Assembly: GCA_900540635.1 (NCBI GenBank)
Contig: UQGU01000011.1
Coordinates: 1-55,204, forward strand
Direction: 5' to 3'
Origin: an uncultured Eubacteriales bacterium
GTDB taxonomy: Bacteria > Bacillota > Clostridia > Oscillospirales > Oscillospiraceae
DNA length: 55,204 bases
Of this stretch, positions 47,343 through 54,982 are shown piece by piece (the first letter of the stretch is position 1; every line of letters starts with the position of its first letter). A model generated the notes under the pieces. The model did no database searches and had not been told where the DNA came from. It saw only the letters and a list, made by a program, of their open reading frames with translations. Made by a program: the position numbers and the translations under genes.

Positions 47343-49170
47343 CGCAGGCCACCTCCTTCAGCAGGCAATTGGCCCCGCAGCCCGCGCAGCCCTTGCGGCA
47401 GTCCGGGGTGACCGTATCGGCATAGGCCCGCTTGCGCTCCCGGAGCAGGAACTTCTTGGTCACGCCCACATCGATCATATCCCAGGGCAGAAGCTCCTCC
47501 TCGCCGTAGCCGCGAACGGTATAGAAATTCGGGTCAACGCCGCATTTTTGGAAGGCCTCCTGCCAGATATCATAGCGGAAGTATTCGTCCCAGCCGTCCA
47601 GTCTGGCCCCCATATTCACGGCCGCTTCAATAACCGGTCCCAGGCGGCGGTCACCCCGGGCAAAGACGGCCTCCAGGCGGCTTAAATCCGGGCTGTGGTA
47701 ATCGTACTCAATGGATTTGGAATAGAAGTGCTCCTTCAGCAGCTTGCAGCGGCGCAGATACTCCTGAGGGCTGATCTGCTGCTCCCACTGGAAGGGCGTG
47801 TGGGGCTTGGGCACGAAATAGGCCGTCGCCACATGGACACGGAGCCCCCGCTTCTTATTGACCGCGTGCTCCTTCCAGGCCAGGATAACCTTGTAGACCA
47901 GCTCCGCAATGCCCAGCACATCCTCGTCCGTCTCCGTGGGCAGGCCCAGCATGAAATAGAGCTTCACGCTGTTCCAGCCTCCGGCAAAGGCCTGGGTGCA
48001 GGTGGAGAGGATCTCCTCCTCCGTCAGGTTCTTATTGATCACATCCCGCAGCCGTTGGGTTCCCGCCTCCGGGGCAAAGGTCAGGCCGGATTTGCGCACG
48101 GCCTGGAGCTTCTCCATCAGCTCCCGGGAGAAGTTGTCCGCCCGGAGAGAGGGCACGGAGAGGCTGATGTGGTTTGCCTCGCAGTAGGGCAGCATTTTGT
48201 CCGTCAGCTCTTTCAGTCCCCGATAGTCCGAGGTGGAAAGGCTGGACAGGGTGATCTCATTGAAGCCGGAGCTTTCCAGCAGCTTCACAGCCTGGTCGTA
48301 GAGTACCTCCGGGCTCTTCTTCCGCACCGGGCGGCAGGAGAAGCCCGCCTGGCAGAACCGGCAGCCCCGGATGCAGCCCCGGAACACCTCCAGATTGGCC
48401 CGGTCGTGGACGATTTCCGTGGAAGGAACGATCATCTCCGTGGGGAAATAGGCCTTGTCCAGGTCCTCCACAATGCGCTTGGTGACCGCCTCCGGCGCGC
48501 CGTCCTTGGGCGTCACCGCAGTGAGCACACCGCTTTCGTCATAGGTGTGGGTATAAAAGGAGGGCACATAGACCCCGGGGACCTTGGAAACGGCCTCCAG
48601 GAAACGGGGCTTGTCCCAGTTTTCCCGTTTTGCCCGCTTATACACATCCAGGATCTCCACGGTAATGTCCTCGCCCTCCCCCAGGGAGAAGAAATCCACG
48701 AAATCCGCCAGAGGCTCGGGATTGAAGGCGCAGACGCCCCCGGCGAAGACCATATTTTTCAGGCCCTTACGGTCCGCAGAATGCAGCGGAATACCGGCAA
48801 GGCGCAGCATATTGAGGATATTGGAATAGGACATCTCATAGCCGATGGTGAAGGCCACCATATCGAAGTCCTTCACCGGGTCTTGGCTTTCCAGTGCCCA
48901 CAGGGGAAGGTGATTCTCCGCCATGGCCTGCTCCATATCCCCCCAGGGTGCGAACACCCGCTCGCACCACACATCGCTGATCTGATTCATGACCCCGTAG
49001 AGAATGCGCATCCCCACATTGGACATGCCGATCTCATAGGTGTCCGGGAAGCAGAAGGCCACGCGGACGGCCATCTCTTCCTTCTTCTTGCACACCTGCC
49101 CCCATTCGCCGCCCACATATCGGGCCGGCTTCTGCACCGTGGGCAAGATGCGGCTTTTCAAATCTGTCAT
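47335..49170 (-). CDS. TIGR03960 family B12-binding radical SAM protein
   Basis: A 611-residue protein. Residues ~1-230 hold a cobalamin-binding-like Rossmann domain (VAFCFPDTYEIGMSNVGMRI, VFAGGVCAFNPEPLADFVD). The radical SAM core follows with the [4Fe-4S] motif in EVFRGCIRGCRFCQAGFSC (CxxxCxxC). LTFAPEAGTQRLRDVINKN and SVKLYFMLGLPTETDED are conserved family blocks, and a C-terminal cysteine cluster (CRKGCAGCGANC) may bind a further cluster. It is paired with DUF2344 downstream. AGAGGT six bases before the ATG sets the start at 49170, not 49467. Substrate unknown; an RNA-modifying role is suspected. Confidence 0.92.
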   Translation of the reverse strand: MTDLKSRILPTVQKPARYVGGEWGQVCKKKEEMAVRVAFCFPDTYEIGMSNVGMRILYGVMNQISDVWCERVFAPWGDMEQAMAENHLPLWALESQDPVKDFDMVAFTIGYEMSYSNILNMLRLAGIPLHSADRKGLKNMVFAGGVCAFNPEPLADFVDFFSLGEGEDITVEILDVYKRAKRENWDKPRFLEAVSKVPGVYVPSFYTHTYDESGVLTAVTPKDGAPEAVTKRIVEDLDKAYFPTEMIVPSTEIVHDRANLEVFRGCIRGCRFCQAGFSCRPVRKKSPEVLYDQAVKLLESSGFNEITLSSLSTSDYRGLKELTDKMLPYCEANHISLSVPSLRADNFSRELMEKLQAVRKSGLTFAPEAGTQRLRDVINKNLTEEEILSTCTQAFAGGWNSVKLYFMLGLPTETDEDVLGIAELVYKVILAWKEHAVNKKRGLRVHVATAYFVPKPHTPFQWEQQISPQEYLRRCKLLKEHFYSKSIEYDYHSPDLSRLEAVFARGDRRLGPVIEAAVNMGARLDGWDEYFRYDIWQEAFQKCGVDPNFYTVRGYGEEELLPWDMIDVGVTKKFLLRERKRAYADTVTPDCRKGCAGCGANCLLKEVACDA

Positions 49171-49231
49171 CTTGTTACCTCTTTGCGTAAATTGCCCATA
49201 TATTGTACTCGGTGCAGGCCATGTTTGCAAG

Positions 49232-49813
49232 TTATTTTTCGAAATTTGGCGGATTTCCTTTCCTGCCCCGGATTTTTCCCTCTGCGCACGCTCGGTTGCC
49301 CCGAAGCCAAGCCGCCGGGAACACCGCCGCACCGGGCAGGAATCCCAGCCGAAGGCAGCCAAAAGCGCCGCACAGCGCAAATGCAAAGCCTGTCCAGCAG
49401 GTGATTGCCGCTGCAGCGCGGTCCGGAAGCACCAGTTCAAGCGCTCTGCGCAAAATCCGCCCGCCATCCAGCGGATAAATGGGCAGCAGATTGAAAAGCC
49501 CCTGCACCAGACCGCAGAGCGCCAGTCTTGGGAAGAAACGGCCTATCAGCGTCAGGCTCAGGCTCCCCACCGGCCCCGCAGCAGCGGCCAACAGCTCTCG
49601 GACGGGATTCAAAGCATCCAGCTCCATGGCCGCCCCACCAGGTCCCACAGCGATCCTTCCAACCTGCCCGCCCAGGGCCGCAATGGCAAGGTAGTGGCAG
49701 AGCTCGTGGACGGCTGCCGCCAGAACCGCTGCCGCTACCCAGGGCAGGGGCAGCACCAGAAGCATCAGCGCAAGCGCCACACAGCCCCAGCCGGACAGTT
49801 CCACGTCACCCAA
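49232..49813 (-). CDS. M50 family site-2-like metalloprotease (SpoIVFB-like)
   Basis: A 193-residue membrane protease. AAVHELCHYLAIAALGG carries the HExxH-type zinc motif (H-E-L-C-H) within a helix, and LFNLLPIYPLDGGRILRRAL the third ligand (NPDG-like LDG). Four helices or so. In many Clostridia an M50 protein (SpoIVFB group, which processes pro-sigma-K during sporulation) is encoded just before the TIGR03960 radical SAM gene, as here. It is shorter than B. subtilis SpoIVFB (288 residues) and has no CBS domain. Its start overlaps the 84-residue gene upstream by eight bases. Confidence 0.85.
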   Translation of the reverse strand: MGDVELSGWGCVALALMLLVLPLPWVAAAVLAAAVHELCHYLAIAALGGQVGRIAVGPGGAAMELDALNPVRELLAAAAGPVGSLSLTLIGRFFPRLALCGLVQGLFNLLPIYPLDGGRILRRALELVLPDRAAAAITCWTGFAFALCGAFGCLRLGFLPGAAVFPAAWLRGNRACAEGKIRGRKGNPPNFEK

Positions 49814-50060
49814 GCCCCGCCCCCCGGAGGATGCTCCCGCAGAAGGCCGCCACCGCCTGACCGGCGTTGGTCCCCTGCCGCAGCGTCTTCACAAGCTCCG
49901 ACAGGGCCTGCGCCGTCACCTCCGGATTGCCGGGGAGAAGCCAATATTCCAAATCATCCTTCGGAACCGCCAGCAGCACCACAAACGCAAGGATCAGAAA
50001 AATCCAATAAGGAAATCGTCTCTTTTTTCGCCTCCCGGGGTAGTCAATTCGATAGGCCAC
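49806..50060 (-). CDS. Small single-helix membrane protein upstream of the M50 protease
   Basis: An 84-residue protein with a basic start (PGRRKKRRFPYW), one membrane helix (residues ~18-34, FPYWIFLILAFVVLLAVP) and a ~45-residue outer tail. I do not recognise a family. In related operons this place is taken by SpoIVFA, a membrane M23-type partner of SpoIVFB; this could be a shortened counterpart lacking the peptidase domain, but there is no sequence motif to prove it. It overlaps the M50 gene by eight bases, so the two are co-translated. Confidence 0.55.
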   Translation of the reverse strand: MAYRIDYPGRRKKRRFPYWIFLILAFVVLLAVPKDDLEYWLLPGNPEVTAQALSELVKTLRQGTNAGQAVAAFCGSILRGAGLG

Positions 50061-50114
50061 AGGCGTCCACCTCCCGCTCTATGGTATGCTGACCGCACAG
50101 GAACCATGCGTTGC

Positions 50115-50145
50115 AAAAAACAGGCAGCCCCTTTCAGGACTGCCC
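50115..50145 (-). terminator. Terminator of the 324-residue membrane-protein gene
   Basis: A GGGCAGTCC / GGGGCTGCC stem (with one wobble) and a TGAAA loop, followed on the minus strand by GTTTTTT, 24 bases past the stop. Confidence 0.7.
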
Positions 50146-50169
50146 GCTTGCGCTTCCCAATATGAAATA

Positions 50170-51144
50170 TCAGAATTCCACCGCATTGTCCGCCGGCGAC
50201 TTACCCTGCATACGGTAGGTCACGTTTGCCAGCTTCCGGTTTTTCAGGGAGCCAATGATCGTAGGCACCGCGCCGATCAGGGTAAAGAGATACAGCTGGA
50301 GCAGATTGCCGATGTAATCGCCAGCCTCGATCGCCTCTTCCTGAATCAGGTAGGGAATTGCCCGGTAGGCGTCTGTAAAAGAGACCTCAAAATACTTCGC
50401 CACAGTAATGGCCCAGTCCAGCCGGTCGCCCACATAGGTCATAACCAGCATCAGCACACAGGCAATGACGATCCCTCTGGTGGACAGGCGGCCGCTCAGC
50501 AGCTCATAGCCCTTCAGGGTGCAGATTGCCAGCACGATGCCGGACAGGGCCGCCACATATCCCAGCTGCTCCAGCAGCACGATACAGGCCGCGCCGAGTA
50601 CACTTCCCAGCAGCGCGCCCACGATACCCGCCAGCACATTTTCCGGCTTCCGTTCCATTTCCTGCCGGGCCTGCTCCTTCATGCTGTCCTGCTGCTGATA
50701 GCAGCTGTCGCACAGCAGGGACGGTACACCCGCCATGACGCAGGCCTCGGTCTGCACCGTCTGGCCGCAGCCCTGGCAGCAGCTTTGGTATCCCCGCGAA
50801 CGCAGGAAGGACACGGTCTCCCGAGTGACCTGTTCCAGTTTGTCAATATCTTTCATGCTGCCGAAACGCGCCTTCAGAAGGAATTCCACCCGGCTGCGGC
50901 GGACGGTGCAGTTTGCCACCAGCTTGTTGCCCTTGACAAAGGACTTCAGCTCCGCCCCATCAGGCTCCTGGCCGCCTCTGGTCAGAGAAAAGACCAGTGA
51001 GACATAATTCTGGTTGCTCGTGCCGCGCGTCAGCAGCATATTCATACCGCCCTGATTTCCGAAAAGAATCCCGCTCTGGGCATCCACCGACAGCCGAAGC
51101 CGCTGGGCCGCCTGAGTCAGATAATCCTGCATTGCATTGCTCAT
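50170..51144 (-). CDS. Hypothetical membrane protein with internal zinc ribbon
   Basis: A 324-residue protein of unknown family. Residues 1-115 are soluble, 117-147 contain a CCQGCGQ...CDSC zinc ribbon (two CxxC pairs), and residues ~165-300 hold four or five helices (VLAGIVGALLGSVLGAACIV, YVAALSGIVLAICTLKGYEL, GIVIACVLMLVMTYVG, YLFTLIGAVPTIIGSL). The ATG at 51144 follows AGGAGAG by six bases. It has its own promoter and terminator, so it stands alone. Similar zinc ribbon plus membrane proteins are common but uncharacterised in Clostridia. Confidence 0.8.
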   Translation of the reverse strand: MSNAMQDYLTQAAQRLRLSVDAQSGILFGNQGGMNMLLTRGTSNQNYVSLVFSLTRGGQEPDGAELKSFVKGNKLVANCTVRRSRVEFLLKARFGSMKDIDKLEQVTRETVSFLRSRGYQSCCQGCGQTVQTEACVMAGVPSLLCDSCYQQQDSMKEQARQEMERKPENVLAGIVGALLGSVLGAACIVLLEQLGYVAALSGIVLAICTLKGYELLSGRLSTRGIVIACVLMLVMTYVGDRLDWAITVAKYFEVSFTDAYRAIPYLIQEEAIEAGDYIGNLLQLYLFTLIGAVPTIIGSLKNRKLANVTYRMQGKSPADNAVEF

Positions 51145-51215
51145 AATGTTCTCTCCTCTATCTCCGATATTCTCTTTCCGCTCGCCGCTCTTTCCAAAGT
51201 GGCTTTTGCCATTTG

Positions 51216-51244
51216 ATTTTAGCATAGACGGCAAACCACGTCAA
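51216..51244 (-). promoter_or_regulatory. Sigma-A promoter of the 324-residue membrane protein
   Basis: TTGACG (51239-51244) and TAAAAT (51216-51221), 17-base spacer. Confidence 0.75.
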
Positions 51245-51304
51245 GCATCTGTTTTCTGATATGTCCCCGCCCGGGAAAATCCGCACGTTAATTCATCAAG
51301 GCAC

Positions 51305-51333
51305 TTGACACATTGGAAAAAATTGAGTATAAT
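51305..51333 (+). promoter_or_regulatory. Promoter of tRNA-Pro(CGG)
   Basis: Consensus TTGACA (51305-51310) and TATAAT (51328-51333) with a 17-base spacer, 11 bases before the tRNA. Confidence 0.9.
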
Positions 51334-51344
51334 ACCCTAGCTAT

Positions 51345-51421
51345 CGGGGTGTGGCGAAGCTTGGTATCGCGCTTGGTTCGGGTCCAAGAGGCCGCGGGTT
51401 CGAATCCCGCCACTCCGACCA
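51345..51421 (+). tRNA. tRNA-Pro(CGG)
   Basis: A 77-base cloverleaf with encoded CCA. The acceptor CGGGGTG pairs with CACTCCG, the anticodon arm is CTTGG-TTCGGGT-CCAAG with anticodon CGG, and the T arm is GCGGGTTCGAATCCCGC. It is closely related to the tRNA-Pro(GGG) at 46029, and both have matching promoters, but unlike that gene it shows no duplicated 3' end nearby. Confidence 0.96.
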
Positions 51422-51488
51422 AATCCCATTATACGATTCGCCCCGGACGAAATCGTATTTATCTCCGGCATTTTCCGGCTAACGTTCA

Positions 51489-51530
51489 CAAGGCCTGCCC
51501 ACTAATGGGCAGGCCTTGTGCTATTTTTAC
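51489..51530 (+). terminator. Terminator downstream of tRNA-Pro(CGG)
   Basis: A perfect 13-bp stem CAAGGCCTGCCCA / TGGGCAGGCCTTG with a four-base loop, then TGCTATTTTT. Confidence 0.85.
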
Positions 51531-51616
51531 TTGCCGCGATACATTGCCTGCATCGCCACTACCTTGGCGGATGCATCAATGTGCATCTGATGCAGATACT
51601 CATACAACTCCGGCAT
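51527..51616 (-). CDS. Possible 29-residue peptide or gene remnant
   Basis: A short frame, MPELYEYLHQMHIDASAKVV then AMQAMYRGK, sits just after the AlkD-like gene. The amphipathic, protein-like composition continues upstream (GRKSGEEIPPG) without a start, which looks more like the end of a lost gene than a real peptide. No family recognised. Confidence 0.25.
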   Translation of the reverse strand: MPELYEYLHQMHIDASAKVVAMQAMYRGK

Positions 51617-51651
51617 CCCGGGTGGAATTTCCTCGCCGGACTTGCGGCCTT

Positions 51652-52353
51652 TTAGCGATTGCCTGCCGTTATAGGAATGCGAAGCCGGCGGAGCTGCTGC
51701 TTCATTTCGGGCGTGATGCGGCAGCTTTCCACTGCCTTTTGAATGGTCTTGTTGTGCGTCCAGGCATCCAGCCGCCGCTCTGTGAGCCAGGGCAATGTTT
51801 CCTTCGGCTGCTTGGCCAGAGCCGTTGCGAAGAACCAGGCCCGCATCATATTGAGATAGTATTCTTCGCTGTGTACGCCCGCCACCCAGGCCAGGTATTC
51901 CGGCTGGAATGGGTTGTCCAGGTAATAGCGCATCAGCATTCCTATGGCATAGCGCACAGTATAGAGCCTGTCGGAATCCAGCCACAGGCGAATGCTCACC
52001 AACAGTTCTTCTTTATGCTTTGCAAAAACCTTGGGGCAAAAGCAGTCGCAGGTGGCCCAATTGTCAATGTAAGGCAGGAATTTCTCTGTTTCTGCCAGTG
52101 CCCTATCATAGTGCCGGATGTTCTCCACGAGAAATGCATGGAGGTTATTCTCCTCGTAGTATTTGTGGGGCAGACTGCGCAGAAAGGCTTCCGCCCGGGT
52201 CGTTCCGGAGAGCTCCTTTGCAAGCTTCCGCAGCAGCGGTGTGCGCACGCCGATGATCGTTTCCGGGGATACGGTGGGCATCAGCTTGCTCTGAAAAGCC
52301 TGATAGGTTTCGTCCTGCAAGGCAAACAGCTTCTGCGTAATCGCTTCATCCAT
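51652..52353 (-). CDS. DNA alkylation repair protein (AlkD-like)
   Basis: A 233-residue all-helical HEAT-repeat protein of the AlkD family of DNA glycosylases, which remove N3- and N7-alkylpurines. Conserved blocks include GVRTPLLRKLAKEL, YYEENNLHAFLVE, LPYIDNWATCDCFCPK (the Trp and Asp of the lesion pocket) and VRYAIGMLMRYYL. ATG at 52353 follows AAGGAG by nine bases; the frame open to 52467 passes through the leader and is not used. Transcribed from its own promoter at 52455. Confidence 0.88.
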   Translation of the reverse strand: MDEAITQKLFALQDETYQAFQSKLMPTVSPETIIGVRTPLLRKLAKELSGTTRAEAFLRSLPHKYYEENNLHAFLVENIRHYDRALAETEKFLPYIDNWATCDCFCPKVFAKHKEELLVSIRLWLDSDRLYTVRYAIGMLMRYYLDNPFQPEYLAWVAGVHSEEYYLNMMRAWFFATALAKQPKETLPWLTERRLDAWTHNKTIQKAVESCRITPEMKQQLRRLRIPITAGNR

Positions 52354-52454
52354 AAAAACGTTCTCCTTTGCATTGTTTTCGTTTCCCGCCCTGGCTCCCG
52401 GTTGCAGCGGTTCCGCCCTGCCGCTTGATAGCGCTGCCGCATGTGATGCTTTGC

Positions 52455-52483
52455 AGTATATCTGCACAGCATTAGGCTGTCAA
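52455..52483 (-). promoter_or_regulatory. Sigma-A promoter of the AlkD-like gene
   Basis: TTGACA (52478-52483) and TATACT (52455-52460), 17-base spacer; leader of about 95 bases. Confidence 0.85.
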
Positions 52484-52522
52484 GCCGTTTTTTACAAAGA
52501 ATACATGCACAAAAAGGATAAA

Positions 52523-52570
52523 AAGGAAACGGCTGAAACCGCAAAGACTTCAAGCGTTTCCTTTCATTTT
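52523..52570. terminator. Bidirectional terminator left of the GNAT/ParB-like operon
   Basis: A 10-bp stem AAAGGAAACG / CGTTTCCTTT (52523-52532 and 52556-52565) followed by CATTTTT on plus and TTATCCTTTTT on minus. Confidence 0.65.
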
Positions 52571-52584
52571 TGACCGCACCGGAT

Positions 52585-52726
52585 TCAAAAACCGGCTCTG
52601 GTCAAATGGGGATCTCCGATGACAATGGGCATATCGTCCTGCTGCGGGCATTCATTCCGTGCGTAAGTCACGCTCAAACCGCAAAACGTCGGGGATTCGG
52701 TCTTTGGTGTAGTGTTTGATTTCCAT
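52585..52726 (-). pseudogene. Frameshifted N-terminal remnant, acetyltransferase-like
   Basis: Directly after the ParB-like gene, an ATG at 52726 opens MEIKHYTKDRIPDVLRFERD, then LRTE and a TGA at 52652. One frame over, NECPQQDDMPIVIGDPHLTR continues before a stop at 52585. The opening resembles GNAT acetyltransferase N-termini. Most likely the front end of a gene truncated by deletion; no C-terminal part is nearby. Confidence 0.35.
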
Positions 52727-52727
52727 T

Positions 52728-53342
52728 CTATTCAACTCCGTCGCAAGCGAAAAAATCATCACAGAAGCGATTCCATTTTATTTCATATTCATCGTGGCTC
52801 ACTAAAGTCATTTCTTTCGGGGTGTAGATCCCCCGTTTTTGTGCTTCATCCACAATTTTATATATCCAATCATCAGAGGTCTCTACTACAGCACGGACAC
52901 AGTCCCAACCTTTCAAAAACGCATAGTACAGCCGGGTATGCCCATCCAGCGAAATATACCGCTCCTTATCTGGAAATACCTGGATGATAATGTCTTGCGG
53001 TTTATGAATGAAGGAGCTGATAGCATTCATCTTATCTTCATCCACATAGAATTGTGACGGCTGAATCTGTTCTAAGCACAAAGTCAGTAAGGATAACCGT
53101 GGATACTCCATAACCTTCTTCCCATCTTTGTCATAGAACTGTGTAATATGCGGAGTATAGAAGCGAAATTCTTCAATAACCGCTGTATACACGGCTTGAT
53201 TTTCTCCTCGGATTATGGCTTCATAGTCGGAAATGATCTCCACTTCATATGGCTTTCCATCTACTAAAAAGCAACCGTGTTGAAGTAGAACTGCCTTGGA
53301 AAATTGGTTATCATTGTATGTGTTTATTCGCTGAATGTCCAT
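52728..53342 (-). CDS. ParB/Srx-fold-like protein of unknown function
   Basis: A 204-residue protein. ERYISLDGHTRLYYAFLKGW matches the core of ParB/sulfiredoxin-fold domains (the DGHTRL motif binds nucleotide in ParB-like nucleases). The N-terminus (DIQRINTYNDNQFSKAVLLQ, GCFLVDGKPYEVEIIS) has no family I can name. It is not next to a ParA gene, so it is not a partitioning system. GGAGG lies five bases before the ATG. It is 83 bases downstream of the GNAT gene and probably in the same transcript. AT-richer than the core genes. Confidence 0.7.
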   Translation of the reverse strand: MDIQRINTYNDNQFSKAVLLQHGCFLVDGKPYEVEIISDYEAIIRGENQAVYTAVIEEFRFYTPHITQFYDKDGKKVMEYPRLSLLTLCLEQIQPSQFYVDEDKMNAISSFIHKPQDIIIQVFPDKERYISLDGHTRLYYAFLKGWDCVRAVVETSDDWIYKIVDEAQKRGIYTPKEMTLVSHDEYEIKWNRFCDDFFACDGVE

Positions 53343-53425
53343 TATAGCCTCCGGCCGTTGCGCAAGGAAAAGCATCATTCAAGATACGTTCCCGCTGAAC
53401 TTGAATAGATCCAAACACCAATGGG

Positions 53426-53905
53426 TTATGACAGTGCCATCACCCAAAAGTCTTCGATGCAGTCGGAATAGGCAATTTCATCCTGTATGGTTTCCAAATA
53501 TCGGAAACCAGCCTTTTGGTAGGCTTTAATTGCTCTTTGATTGCGGGCCGAAACACGAAGAAGCACTCGTCCTTTGTGGCCTTTGACACGGCAGAGTTCC
53601 TCGACACACCGGCCTACAAACGCAGCACCGTTTCCTTTTCCGCAGAACTGCGGTGCCATAGACCAGCCGACCCACAGATCGTCGCCCTCATACTGGCAAG
53701 ATACCTGTCCAAGAACGGCACCTCCACCAGCCAAGCAGAACTGCTCTATTCCCCAAGTAGATTCATCCATTAGGTATTCATCATGATGTCCTTTGATACT
53801 ATAGGCTTCATAGGGCGTTTCGTACTCCCATTGGGCTATTTCCTCTGCAATGTCTTTGGTAAGTGGTTTTAGCGAACTGTTTTCCAAATTAAATTGGTTT
53901 TCCAT
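53426..53905 (-). CDS. GNAT family N-acetyltransferase under a leader-peptide control region
   Basis: A 159-residue GNAT enzyme. The acetyl-CoA site is LWVGWSMAPQFCGKGNGAAF, the usual beta-4/alpha-3 (Q/R-x-x-G-x-G/A) loop, and RVSARNQRAIKAYQKAGFRY is the classic C-terminal block. N-terminal LTKDIAEEIAQWEYETPYEAY matches a GNAT subgroup with many uncharacterised clostridial members. Substrate is unknown. AT-rich composition and the upstream leader peptide suggest an acquired, inducible gene. Its GGAGG ribosome site can be locked in a hairpin (see 53906-53985), and an ATG-TAA start-stop pair sits immediately before the real ATG. Confidence 0.85.
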   Translation of the reverse strand: MENQFNLENSSLKPLTKDIAEEIAQWEYETPYEAYSIKGHHDEYLMDESTWGIEQFCLAGGGAVLGQVSCQYEGDDLWVGWSMAPQFCGKGNGAAFVGRCVEELCRVKGHKGRVLLRVSARNQRAIKAYQKAGFRYLETIQDEIAYSDCIEDFWVMALS

Positions 53906-53985
53906 TTACATTCCTCCAAAATTTTCTTTGGAGGGTTAGGAAGCGTGAACCCTCCATACACGATTCATCTTCATAAAAAACACCC
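53906..53985 (-). promoter_or_regulatory. Leader-peptide attenuator of the GNAT gene
   Basis: The minus strand reads AAAGGG, eight bases, then a 12-codon frame (53975-53937) encoding MKMNRVWRVHAS. Leader codons contain arm 1, GGAGGGTT (53956-53949); just after the leader sense codons comes arm 2, AACCCTCC (53938-53931), giving a perfect 8-bp hairpin. Part of arm 2 with the next bases, CCTCCAAA (53935-53928), is also perfectly complementary to TTTGGAGG (53921-53914), which holds the GNAT ribosome site. The two hairpins share arm 2 and exclude each other. This is the structure of a translation attenuator. Confidence 0.65.
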
Positions 53986-54095
53986 TTTCTAATGTTAATT
54001 TGTATGCAGACACCTACATTTGGTGTTGATACTGTTGTTCAGACCAGCTCTATCCGAGATTAAGCAGCCATCTGCACTAGAACCTCATTTACTTC

Positions 54096-54230
54096 TCAAG
54101 ACACTTCATTGTGCCGCTCCAGAACAAAGCAAAGCAAATCCACCGGCCCGCCTACAGGGTGATAGAACCCCTTTGTACGCCTGCCCTCAAAAGAGAAGCC
54201 CAGCTTTTGGAGCATATTTTTAGCCTTACA
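54096..54230 (-). pseudogene. C-terminal remnant of a GNAT acetyltransferase
   Basis: About 44 codons translate as AKNMLQKLGFSFEGRRTKGF, then YHPVGGPVDLLCFVLERHN and a stop, which matches the end of GNAT proteins (KNLLEKLGFxxEG...D). The front of the gene is missing; the frame meets stops just upstream, at the end of the MBL gene. Between this remnant and the leader region (53986-54095) I see only an ACACCTACATTTGGTGT palindrome at 54010-54026 and no gene. Confidence 0.5.
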
Positions 54231-54816
54231 TTACCCTGATTTCCGCGCTGTTTTTATCCCAGGAGCGGTACAGCGCTTCCAGCTCCGCGATTGCCTCATC
54301 CCTGGGACGGAGCAATCCCTTGTAGTGGCTGACCAGCAGATACGGTGCTTTCAACCCTTTCAGAACCGCGATTTCCTCTTTTACCAGCTGGGCATTGAAA
54401 ACGTAGTAACCGTCCCGGGCTTTGCTGTACAGGGCATCCCCTACGAATGCATAGGTTTCGTCCACTTCCAGCCCCAGGCAGCCCTTGCAATGGCTGGAAG
54501 GCAGGGGGAAAATATGCAGACCGCCAATAGAAATATCCTTATCAACCACAGTTCCCATTCGGACATGGCGCTTGGTTTCAGGGGATACAAAGGCTTCCGC
54601 AATGGAAAGCTTCCCCAGATTACCGGTATGATCCTGGTGGAAATGGGACAGGACCACATGATAGCTGCCCGTCAATTGGGAAATCGCCCGCTCGCCGCTG
54701 CCCACATCGTAGAGCCACAGGGCATCCCCCTCCTGGATGATTCCAATATCTGCCGACAGAGGATTCTCTGAGCACGCGATATAGCTTATTTTCTCATTGA
54801 TGGCGATTCTTTTCAT
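54226..54816 (-). CDS. MBL-fold metallo-hydrolase
   Basis: A 196-residue metallo-beta-lactamase-fold hydrolase. The metal motif HFHQDHTG (HxHxDH) is near residue 58; later ligands are in PLPSSHCKGCLGLE, FVGDALY and LLVSHYKG. It fits the small glyoxalase II/other-hydrolase branch; the substrate cannot be told. ATG at 54816 is five bases after GGAGG, preferred over the upstream start at 54852. A consensus promoter lies 50-75 bases upstream. A GNAT gene remnant follows directly. Confidence 0.88.
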   Translation of the reverse strand: MKRIAINEKISYIACSENPLSADIGIIQEGDALWLYDVGSGERAISQLTGSYHVVLSHFHQDHTGNLGKLSIAEAFVSPETKRHVRMGTVVDKDISIGGLHIFPLPSSHCKGCLGLEVDETYAFVGDALYSKARDGYYVFNAQLVKEEIAVLKGLKAPYLLVSHYKGLLRPRDEAIAELEALYRSWDKNSAEIRVM

Positions 54817-54864
54817 CTTTCCCTCCACAGCAATCGTTCCCCGCTTGCCCATATCACATAAATC

Positions 54865-54893
54865 ACTATATCATTAAGGTATGCATCTTTCAA
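54865..54893 (-). promoter_or_regulatory. Sigma-A promoter of the MBL hydrolase gene
   Basis: TTGAAA (54888-54893) and TATAGT (54865-54870), 17-base spacer. Confidence 0.75.
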
Positions 54894-54982
54894 CACTTTT
54901 TTGAAAAAGCAGCAGTATATCGTTCAGGCTCTGCTCCTGCACAAATTGTATTAGTCGATTTTTGTGAACTTTCTGTAAAAAA

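Noticed and set aside
47695..49404. 569-codon plus-strand open frame
   Set aside because: Antisense to the TIGR03960 radical SAM gene.
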